Below, in pieces: positions 1 to 4,773 of a DNA stretch of 8,973 bases. Position numbers and translations under genes: made by a program. Every line of letters begins with the position of its first letter. The stretch's first letter is position 1. Source of the stretch: CAZIOI01 sp964540855 (GTDB lineage Bacteria; Patescibacteriota; UBA1384; DTJR01); NCBI GenBank assembly GCA_964540855.1, contig CAZIOI010000023.1, forward strand, positions 1 through 8,973, read 5' to 3'. Under the pieces are notes generated by a model, which was not told the DNA's origin, did not search any database, and saw nothing but the letters and a program-made list of their open reading frames with translations.

Positions 1-59
1 CTGCAAAAAGCAGAAGCTACCGGCCTATTGTCCAAGAGGTCCTCATCAAGTACAATGTA
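1..59. other. Left edge, no assignable gene
   Basis: These 59 bases precede the pilin promoter. Short frames are open to the window edge on both strands: a + strand tail ending in a TGA at 61-63, and a - strand frame with no visible start. All are under 25 codons and none matches a family I recognise. A small inverted repeat (CTGC, five A, GCAG) sits at 1-13 but has no U-tract after it. I see nothing that can be assigned. Confidence 0.3.
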
Positions 60-88
60 TTGACATTTTCTATATTTTATGGTATTAT
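60..88 (+). promoter_or_regulatory. Sigma70-type promoter of the pilin gene
   Basis: TTGACA at 60-65 is a perfect -35 box. A 17-base spacer leads to TATTAT at 83-88, a 5/6 match to the -10 box, preceded by TGG (80-82), an extended -10 element. Transcription should start near 95, giving a 5' leader of roughly 47 nt before the ATG at 142. This is the best promoter match in the window and suggests strong, possibly constitutive, expression. The boxes are seen directly; the strength is inferred. Confidence 0.82.
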
Positions 89-115
89 TACATGTTTCAC
101 CGTAGTTAGTTCTAG

Positions 116-138
116 CGCGAAGGCGCGAAAGGAGGTGA
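116..138 (+). promoter_or_regulatory. Leader hairpin and near-perfect Shine-Dalgarno of the pilin gene
   Basis: CGCG (116-119) can pair with CGCG (124-127) across an AAGG loop. Directly after it, AAGGAGGTGA (129-138) matches the anti-Shine-Dalgarno tail of typical bacterial 16S rRNA over ten bases. The GGAGG core ends six bases before the ATG at 142. The site fixes that ATG as the start, and the hairpin next to it may protect the 5' end or keep the ribosome site exposed. Ribosome sites elsewhere in the window are weaker or more closely spaced. Confidence 0.75.
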
Positions 139-141
139 AAC

Positions 142-375
142 ATGAGACTCTTCAGCCGCAGCCCCCGTGCGGGGTTGACGACAGTTGAGTACGCGCTGCT
201 TCTTGTGCTGATCGTGATCGTCGGCGTGACTGCGTGGACGACGCTTGGCGACGACGTCGTTGCTACGCAGAGTCCCGTCGTCCAGGCCACCGAGGCCTGG
301 CCGACGGAGGAGCCGACCCAAAGGGTCGAGCTCCCCGCCGAGGAGCAGCAGGTCGTGCCGACGCCCGAGAAATAG
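142..375 (+). CDS. Flp/Fap-type (type IVb) pilin-like protein, orphan
   Basis: A small 77-residue protein with the layout of a Flp pilin. A short basic leader (residues 1-11, ending RAG) is followed by the prepilin-peptidase motif G/LTTVEY: cleavage expected after Gly11, with Glu16 at mature position +5 and Tyr17 at +6. A hydrophobic helix then covers about 18-33. Such subunits are inserted in the membrane, cleaved by a TadV/PilD-type peptidase and assembled into thin adhesive pili. The mature form would be about 66 residues. The second half (about 48-77) is unusual, rich in Pro, Glu and Thr and probably disordered or surface-exposed. No Tad/Cpa assembly gene is near, so the export machine must be encoded elsewhere. 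The gene is markedly GC-rich (64 of 77 codons end in G or C) beside AT-rich genes, suggesting transfer or special selection. It has its own promoter and terminator. The call rests on the N-terminal motif; another class of short type IV pilin is possible. Confidence 0.75.
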   Translation: MRLFSRSPRAGLTTVEYALLLVLIVIVGVTAWTTLGDDVVATQSPVVQATEAWPTEEPTQRVELPAEEQQVVPTPEK

Positions 376-392
376 GCGCCGGCACAACAGAT

Positions 393-430
393 TGGGGGAC
401 GCGCTGTTGCCAGCCGCCCCCCATTTTTTT
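393..430 (+). terminator. Intrinsic terminator of the pilin gene
   Basis: TGGGGG (393-398) pairs with CCCCCA (418-423). An inner GCTG (403-406) pairs with CAGC (411-414) around a TTGC loop, leaving a small internal loop. Seven T follow directly (424-430). It lies 17 bases after the pilin stop and separates it from the convergent DJ-1-family gene. Read on the other strand the hairpin has no U-tract, so it acts for the + strand only. Confidence 0.8.
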
Positions 431-438
431 ACAAAAAT

Positions 439-957
439 TTAGATCGCGGTTTCTTTTAGGCGCTCGCAAATTTTTAGACCAAACTCTTCGCTGGCGGCGG
501 GACCGATTGCTGTGATGATATTGCCGTCCATCTCCACTTCTGCGCCGGTATAAATAGCTCCCTTGGAGACGAGCAGGTCTTTGACTCCGCTCCACGAAGT
601 CGCTTTTTTGCCATTCAGTATTCCGGCATTTGCCAAAACTGCCGGTGCGATGCAAATTGCCGTAGTTAATTTTCCGAGTTCGAAAAATCTTTTCGCCTGA
701 TGAGTAAATTCCTCGTCAGCGAGATATTCGTTCATACCCTGTCCTCCGATAAAGACTATTGCATTGAATCCTTCTGGCTCCACATCAACAATTTTATGAT
801 CCGGGTTTAGGATGTGACCTTCGAAACCTATGATTTCGCCAGTTACTTTTGAGGCGGTTTCTACAAAGTGGTTTGCCTCTTCTAGTACCCTCCGCGTCAC
901 AAGATATTCTTTCTCGCGATAATTTTTCGGTGCGACTACCATTAATATCGTTGCCAT
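439..957 (-). CDS. DJ-1/PfpI-family protein (class I glutamine amidotransferase-like fold)
   Basis: A 172-residue, single-domain cytoplasmic protein, the usual length for this family, whose members include the PfpI protease, deglycase/chaperone-like proteins and DJ-1. The opening MATILMVVAP is the first beta strand. YREKE (13-17) holds the acidic residue that normally contacts the catalytic cysteine. IVFIGGQGMNEYL (67-79) is the typical glycine-rich segment, and TAICIAPAVLANAG (99-112) is the nucleophile elbow with Cys102. TAIGPAASEEFG (149-160) is the conserved C-terminal region. In PfpI proteases the residue after the cysteine is usually His; here it is Ile103, so protease activity is doubtful and a redox or carbonyl-stress role is as likely. 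The start is set by AAGGAGG three bases upstream. The gene follows the nuclease closely and is probably co-transcribed with it; no clear terminator follows. Family membership is firm, function is not. Confidence 0.88.
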   Translation of the reverse strand: MATILMVVAPKNYREKEYLVTRRVLEEANHFVETASKVTGEIIGFEGHILNPDHKIVDVEPEGFNAIVFIGGQGMNEYLADEEFTHQAKRFFELGKLTTAICIAPAVLANAGILNGKKATSWSGVKDLLVSKGAIYTGAEVEMDGNIITAIGPAASEEFGLKICERLKETAI

Positions 958-960
958 ATT

Positions 961-967
961 CCTCCTT
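961..967 (-). promoter_or_regulatory. Shine-Dalgarno of the DJ-1-family gene, overlapping the upstream stop
   Basis: On the - strand AAGGAGG (967-961) stands three bases before the ATG at 957, closer than usual. Its first two A residues belong to the TAA stop of the nuclease gene (968-966). The overlap makes translational coupling between the two genes likely. Confidence 0.7.
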
Positions 968-1832
968 AAAAAAGAGACTGTTTTGTTAATTTCTCATCTT
1001 TTTGTTCAATTTTTTTTTCTACCGGTTGGCTGATCTGCTCCACGACTTCCGTGGGTTTTTCTCCGTCTTTTGACTCGAACTCTAGTTTTTGGGCAACGCG
1101 TCTATATTTGCAGTGGTCGCAATCTTTTGTGTAATCGGGGATCGTGTCGCTGTCGAGACAGGCGCGAATTTTTTCGATTGTTGGCTCAACCCAGCTGTCC
1201 TTACCCTCATGGGCGATTATATTAACCGCAAATTCCAATTTCCCGTCAAATTTATCATTGGATTTTTGAGCGTTAGCAAAGACAAAATATGCCGTATCCG
1301 AAACCTTAAAACCTTTTTGCCTGAAAATCCACTGGTAAATTTCGACTTGGCGTTTATAGGCTTGCTTGTATTCATCATCGAGAGAAATTTCTTTTGTCGT
1401 ACTGGTTGATTTGTAATCAACCATAAAAAGTGTTCCGTCCGGTGCGACCCATACATCGTCAATAATGCCGCTTATGATGAGGTTGGTTTTTTTATGCAGA
1501 GTCGTAGCGCCCAAAAATTTACGATTATCATCTCGCCAGTCTGCTAAATCGTTATGCACCAGAGGCACAGCGTCAATATTGTATTTTTCCATGAGCGCGT
1601 GGCGCTCGGACTTGGCGCGCAAGATGTCAAATTCTTTTTTCATAAGTGCGTCAACAGCCTCATTGAGAGTAAAAGAGGGCATTGGCGGTTCGCCGAGGCC
1701 GAGACGGCGATCGAGATAGAAACATCGCGGACATTTTATAAAAGAATCAATTTTGGATCGGCTGACGACAAATGGCTCTTTGGATTTCGGGTCAAAAAGA
1801 TTTCGGTATCGTGGAGGGTTGTAATAACTCAT
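966..1832 (-). CDS. Cas4/RecB-like PD-(D/E)XK nuclease with a four-cysteine (probable Fe-S) site
   Basis: A 288-residue protein of the PD-(D/E)XK exonuclease superfamily. Counting from the ATG at 1832: SRSKIDSFIKCPRCFYLDRR (24-43) carries Cys34 and Cys37; GIIDDVW (122-128) supplies the first metal-binding Asp; MVDYKS (137-142) gives the D-x-K pair Asp139/Lys141; and QVEIY (162-166) is the Q-x3-Y motif typical of RecB/Cas4-type nucleases. CDHCKY (238-243) completes the four cysteines, which may hold a Fe-S cluster or zinc. The last ~40 residues are charged and Gln/Glu/Lys-rich, probably disordered. A TTG at 1850 would add six residues, but the ATG is preferred because SYYNPPRYRNLFDP looks like the natural N-terminus; neither start has a clear Shine-Dalgarno. 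There is no CRISPR array or other cas gene here, so this is a stand-alone nuclease, likely a DNA repair or processing enzyme. It precedes the DJ-1-family gene in a probable two-gene unit. Confidence 0.85.
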   Translation of the reverse strand: MSYYNPPRYRNLFDPKSKEPFVVSRSKIDSFIKCPRCFYLDRRLGLGEPPMPSFTLNEAVDALMKKEFDILRAKSERHALMEKYNIDAVPLVHNDLADWRDDNRKFLGATTLHKKTNLIISGIIDDVWVAPDGTLFMVDYKSTSTTKEISLDDEYKQAYKRQVEIYQWIFRQKGFKVSDTAYFVFANAQKSNDKFDGKLEFAVNIIAHEGKDSWVEPTIEKIRACLDSDTIPDYTKDCDHCKYRRVAQKLEFESKDGEKPTEVVEQISQPVEKKIEQKDEKLTKQSLF

Positions 1833-1873
1833 AGATTTAAAATAACACAAATGACCGGATAAAAAAGCTCTCT

Positions 1874-1915
1874 AAAAAGCGTCGGGGGCGGAAATCTGTT
1901 AAGACGTCCGCCCCC
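1874..1915 (-). terminator. Terminator hairpin at the 3' end of the candidate RNA
   Basis: Read on the - strand, GGGGGCGGA (1915-1907) pairs perfectly with TCCGCCCCC (1892-1884) around a 14-base loop. After five bases (GACGC) comes TTTTT (1878-1874). The stem is very stable, but the U-tract is offset by five bases, so termination may be less than complete. It lies about 10 bases beyond the closing helix of the structured RNA. Confidence 0.6.
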
Positions 1916-2046
1916 TGTATGTAAGGTGTTGGTTTGGTGGTTGCCGATCTGGGCTGTTTGACCTAAATCGTGTGCTCGAAGGGAGGGTTATCGCGCACTG
2001 ACTAATGGTCGACAGCCAAGCGATCAGCAGATGCCAACACCGCAGC
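1874..2046 (-). ncRNA. Candidate structured small RNA (~173 nt), family unknown, possibly 6S-like
   Basis: This stretch has no protein gene but reads as a complete RNA unit on the - strand. A promoter lies just upstream (2081-2053), so the transcript should start near 2046, and a hairpin plus T-run ends it near 1874. Five nested helices form one rod: GGTGTTGG/CCAACACC (2041-2034 with 1932-1925), CTGATC/GATCGG (2027-2022 with 1949-1944, one G-U), GGCTGT/ACAGCC (2017-2012 with 1957-1952), GACC/GGTC across 2010-2007 and 1963-1960, and GTGCGC/GCACAC (1998-1993 with 1975-1970, one mismatch). The apical loop (1992-1976) exposes CCCTCCC. Internal loops are asymmetric. Size and rod shape recall 6S RNA, but I could not confirm its diagnostic bubble. 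SRP, RNase P, tmRNA and tRNA signatures are absent. An antisense-type regulator acting on Shine-Dalgarno sites is an alternative. The fold and signals are seen directly; the role is unknown. Confidence 0.6.
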
Positions 2047-2050
2047 GGTG
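2038..2050. repeat. 13-base palindrome at the predicted RNA start site
   Basis: CACCGC (2038-2043), a central A, then GCGGTG (2045-2050) is a perfect inverted repeat. It spans the predicted transcription start of the candidate RNA, from about -4 to +9, where an operator would block the polymerase. Part of it also enters the closing helix of the RNA, so it may only reflect structure. Confidence 0.4.
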
Positions 2051-2052
2051 AA

Positions 2053-2081
2053 ATAGTACATCATTTGCATTTTGCCGTCAA
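2053..2081 (-). promoter_or_regulatory. Sigma70-type promoter of the candidate RNA
   Basis: On the - strand TTGACG (2081-2076) and TACTAT (2058-2053) are each 5/6 matches to the consensus boxes and are separated by exactly 17 bases. The boxes lie in the gap between the stop of the GH57 gene (2122) and the structured RNA, pointing into the RNA. Read-through past the weak terminator could also feed the nuclease/DJ-1 genes. Confidence 0.72.
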
Positions 2082-2121
2082 TGATTTAGTATGGGTTGTA
2101 TGGGAAGAGTAAAAAGAATTA

Positions 2122-3414
2122 TTATTTTTTTAATTTTGTTCTCTTTTTTGGCAAGCTCTTTGGTTTTGTTTTTGAGCTAGTATTTTTTTTGGTTTTGAGC
2201 ACTTTTTTATTCTGGCGCTTTGATTTGGAAACTCTCATCTTGAGGTCGCCAAGCGCGTTCATATAGTTTATAAATGCTTCATATGGCGATTCATAGGGGC
2301 TGAAATATTTATGAACATCACCGTCAGCCCAAAACTTGGTGCACATATAATAAAAGTGGTCGGAAGTTTGCAGTTTGCGCCAGTCGTCAATAATTTTTTC
2401 GTCGCCTGACGTGATAACATCTTTTTCCATAGAATAAATTTTGCTTATGGCGTCATGCTGCATGGGGTTTGACAGCCACGCTGACAAGTCTCGTTCTATA
2501 TCTGCCCAGGAAACGAAATCTTTGACATCAAGTTCTCCCGCGTGGTCGTAACGTTCAATTGCCTCGGACGGAGTAATAAAATCGTTATCAGGATGTTTTA
2601 GCAATTCCCCTGGCAAGTGACGCAGAAATTCAAAAATTCCTGTCGAATCCCATTGATGCTCGCCAAATGTTTCGTAGTCCATAAACAAATTGACAACATG
2701 ACCATTGCCGTTTATGGCGTTGACCCATTTGGAAAACTTTGGCGCCGTCAGGGGATGTTCATCCCAGCCGTGAGTAGAAAATCTAAAAGCGATATCATCT
2801 GAAAGTTTATAGTTTCTAAGCAGTAATTTGAAGTTTTTCGTTCCCTTCGCTTTGTGTAAAAAGTTTGGATTTCGCCAAGCGATCACGTGATCCGCACCTT
2901 CTAAGAGCACACCTTTAAAACCAAGTGATTCCAGCTCTACCGCCAGATCGTTATTGTAGATAAGCTCCGTATTTCTAAAAACAGTCGGTTCGACCGAAAA
3001 AAGTTCCATTATTTTATCTTTGTGTAATTTGGCTTGTCTTCGGAACTCTTCCGGTGAATACAAAAAAGACAGTGAGTGATGATAGGTTTCGTTTAAAAGC
3101 TCGACTCGACCGGTCTCAACAAGGCGTCTAAATGAATCTATGACTTCAGGTTTATATTTTTCCAGTTGCTCCAAGAGCGAACCCGAAATGGAATAGCTTA
3201 TTTTGAATTCAGGATGACGATTTAGTAAATCCAAAAACGCCGCGTTTGCCGGCAAATAGCATTTATTTGCGACCTTTTCGAGAATTTTACGGTTATCAAG
3301 CGAGTCCGAGGTCGAGTCTTCAAAATAGTTATGATCGTTACCAACATCGAAAACAGTGTACTTTTTTATCCTAAACGGTTGGTGTACCTGAAAATAAAAA
3401 CATATTGAAGCCAT
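2122..3414 (-). CDS. GH57 alpha-amylase-like glycoside hydrolase
   Basis: A 430-residue cytoplasmic enzyme (no signal peptide) of glycoside hydrolase family 57, which acts on alpha-1,4-glucans with retention of configuration. The family's conserved regions appear in order: VHQPFR (10-15); LLNETYHHSL (106-115); FRNTELIYNN (146-155) with the catalytic nucleophile Glu150; and FMDYETFGEHQW (244-255) with the acid/base Asp246. The core ends near residue 388 and is followed by a ~40-residue tail dominated by Lys, Ser and Thr, which is not part of the catalytic fold. The ATG at 3414 leads straight into the first beta strand carrying HQP, so no later start is possible; a Shine-Dalgarno is not evident, and translation may be coupled to the gene ending 9 bases upstream. 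Adjacency to a GT4 synthase and GlgX points to glycogen-like polymer turnover. Hydrolase, glucanotransferase and branching enzymes all occur in GH57, so exact specificity is open; the motif style is closest to alpha-amylases. Confidence 0.88.
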   Translation of the reverse strand: MASICFYFQVHQPFRIKKYTVFDVGNDHNYFEDSTSDSLDNRKILEKVANKCYLPANAAFLDLLNRHPEFKISYSISGSLLEQLEKYKPEVIDSFRRLVETGRVELLNETYHHSLSFLYSPEEFRRQAKLHKDKIMELFSVEPTVFRNTELIYNNDLAVELESLGFKGVLLEGADHVIAWRNPNFLHKAKGTKNFKLLLRNYKLSDDIAFRFSTHGWDEHPLTAPKFSKWVNAINGNGHVVNLFMDYETFGEHQWDSTGIFEFLRHLPGELLKHPDNDFITPSEAIERYDHAGELDVKDFVSWADIERDLSAWLSNPMQHDAISKIYSMEKDVITSGDEKIIDDWRKLQTSDHFYYMCTKFWADGDVHKYFSPYESPYEAFINYMNALGDLKMRVSKSKRQNKKVLKTKKNTSSKTKPKSLPKKRTKLKK

Positions 3415-3423
3415 AGCCGTAGC

Positions 3424-4722
3424 TTACCCGACTTTGCGGTAAGTTTGAAGGCATTTGGCGGCGGCGGCGTCCCAATTGTTGTTTGTTACCTCTGCTGCGC
3501 CCATGTCTGACAGACATTGCCCTAAACTTTTGTGATCCAAGACTGATAGAACTTTATTTGCGATCTCGTCAACATCCCAAAAATCAACCTTTAAAACATT
3601 TTCAACAGTTTCAGACACTCCTGATTGTTTTGAAATAATAGTCGGAGTTTTGTTTGCAAGCGCCTCCAAAGCGACAATGCCGAACGGCTCGGAAACGGAA
3701 GGCATAATATAAACATCCGCAGAAGAATATATGCTGTTTAGCTTTTCGCTGTTTAGGAAACCTGTGAACACGACTTTATCAGAAATCCCCAAATAAGCCG
3801 TCTCCTGAATCATTTGTTTTTCCATATCACCGGAGCCGGCCATAATAAAAATTGTGTTTGGTTTAAACTTAATAACTTTCTTGGCGGCTTTCAAGAAATA
3901 ATCCGGCCCTTTTTGGATCGTTATACGGCCAAGAAACAACACAATTCTTTTGCCGTTTGCTTTGAGTTTTTTGAAGCAATCTTCGGTCTGTACGACTTTG
4001 GCGGCATTTATCCCGTTGTGGACCACGTCAATCTTATTGGGATCAACCCCATATTCTTTAGTGATTTTATTTTTCGTAAATTGGCTGACCGTTATGACTC
4101 TGTCGGCGTTCTCCAGCCCCGCTCGTTCAATCTCGAATATTCTTTTGTCAATAGGGCCGTTTCCGGAGCGATCAAATTCGGTAGCGTGCACGTGCACAAC
4201 GAGCGGTTTGTGAGAGATTTTTTTTGCTTCTATACCTGCCGGAAATGATAGCCAGTCGTGCGCGTGGATTACGTCAAATTTTTTCTTTTTGGCAACCTTT
4301 GCAGCTTGTTTGCCATAGCGAAGGACTTCGCCAATAAGATTAGGGTCATACATGGAGTTTTCTTCCAGAACAACTTCTTTGCTGTACGATTTTGATGTTT
4401 GATAGGGTCGAAGCGGCGAGTCAATTCCTGTGATTTCTATCTTATCTGATGCAAAAACAAGATCCGCAAAAGGCAACTTAATATTTTGCTTTTTTGGCAA
4501 CACAAAAGTTATCCTAGATCCCCTCCTAGAAAGCGATTCGGCTAGTTCATAGCAGGCAACGCCTAACCCGCCCGAGTTAAACGGAGGTAGTTCCCAGCCG
4601 AACATCAAAATTTTTTGCTCCTTGTGAGATCTCGACCCACCGGAGGCAAAAGACTTTGCTCTTTCATAAAGGGCAGTTAAGGAAGATTTGTATTTTTTAG
4701 TTACATATCTCTTAACTTGCAT
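3424..4722 (-). CDS. GT4 glycosyltransferase, glycogen/starch synthase-like
   Basis: A 432-residue GT-B-fold glycosyltransferase, cytoplasmic, expected to extend an alpha-glucan from a nucleotide sugar (ADP- or UDP-glucose). Counting from the ATG at 4722: about 36 basic residues precede the fold; ILMFGWELPPFNSGGLG (38-54) is the starch-synthase-like N-terminal loop that binds the acceptor and donor; FDVIHAHDW (149-157) and VVHVHATEFDRSG (175-187) are typical of this group. FLGRITIQKG (263-272) carries the phosphate-binding Arg and Lys of the C-domain, and SEPFGIVALEA (344-354) is the E-x7-E motif that holds the donor sugar. Length is normal for GT4. The ATG is chosen over a TTG at 4740 because GAAGGG lies eight bases before it and nothing lies before the TTG. 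It sits between GlgX and GH57, supporting a glycogen role; synthesis of another glucoside or a cell-surface glycan cannot be excluded. Donor specificity is not readable. Confidence 0.82.
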   Translation of the reverse strand: MQVKRYVTKKYKSSLTALYERAKSFASGGSRSHKEQKILMFGWELPPFNSGGLGVACYELAESLSRRGSRITFVLPKKQNIKLPFADLVFASDKIEITGIDSPLRPYQTSKSYSKEVVLEENSMYDPNLIGEVLRYGKQAAKVAKKKKFDVIHAHDWLSFPAGIEAKKISHKPLVVHVHATEFDRSGNGPIDKRIFEIERAGLENADRVITVSQFTKNKITKEYGVDPNKIDVVHNGINAAKVVQTEDCFKKLKANGKRIVLFLGRITIQKGPDYFLKAAKKVIKFKPNTIFIMAGSGDMEKQMIQETAYLGISDKVVFTGFLNSEKLNSIYSSADVYIMPSVSEPFGIVALEALANKTPTIISKQSGVSETVENVLKVDFWDVDEIANKVLSVLDHKSLGQCLSDMGAAEVTNNNWDAAAAKCLQTYRKVG

Positions 4723-4773
4723 AAAAAATGCCCTTCGCAAAGTGTTTCAAAATGTGCTTACAAATTAAGAATA

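Noticed and set aside
1..63. Partial coding frames at the left edge
   Set aside because: Several frames on both strands are open for about 20 codons, none with a recognisable motif; a choice would be a guess.
393..430. The pilin terminator acting for both convergent genes
   Set aside because: On the - strand the hairpin is followed by mixed sequence without a T-run, so it should not terminate the DJ-1-family transcript.
263..655. Open frame of 130 codons on the - strand across the pilin and the DJ-1-family gene end
   Set aside because: It runs opposite the pilin and in another frame of the DJ-1-family gene, crosses the pilin terminator, has an Arg/Pro-rich low-complexity product and has no ribosome site. 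The GC-rich pilin sequence lacks stops in many frames.
966..1832. Cas4 of a CRISPR-Cas adaptation module
   Set aside because: There is no repeat-spacer array and no cas1, cas2 or other cas gene in the window; the protein is better read as a stand-alone RecB/Cas4-like nuclease.
1833..1850. TTG start at 1850 for the nuclease
   Set aside because: It has no Shine-Dalgarno and adds only MCYFKS before a natural-looking N-terminus beginning at the ATG at 1832.
1925..2041. The structured RNA read on the + strand
   Set aside because: The helices also form on the + strand, and one pair there becomes G-U instead of a mismatch. But I find no promoter before it or T-run after it on that strand, whereas the - strand has both.
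1874..2046. SRP (4.5S), RNase P, tmRNA or tRNA
   Set aside because: The SRP loop motif with GGAA tetraloop, the RNase P core, a tmRNA tag frame with tRNA-like ends, and a cloverleaf with a TTCAA-type arm are all missing.
3814..4248. Open frame of 144 codons on the + strand, antisense to the GT4 gene
   Set aside because: It lies wholly within a well-supported gene, has no promoter or ribosome site, and its product resembles no family.
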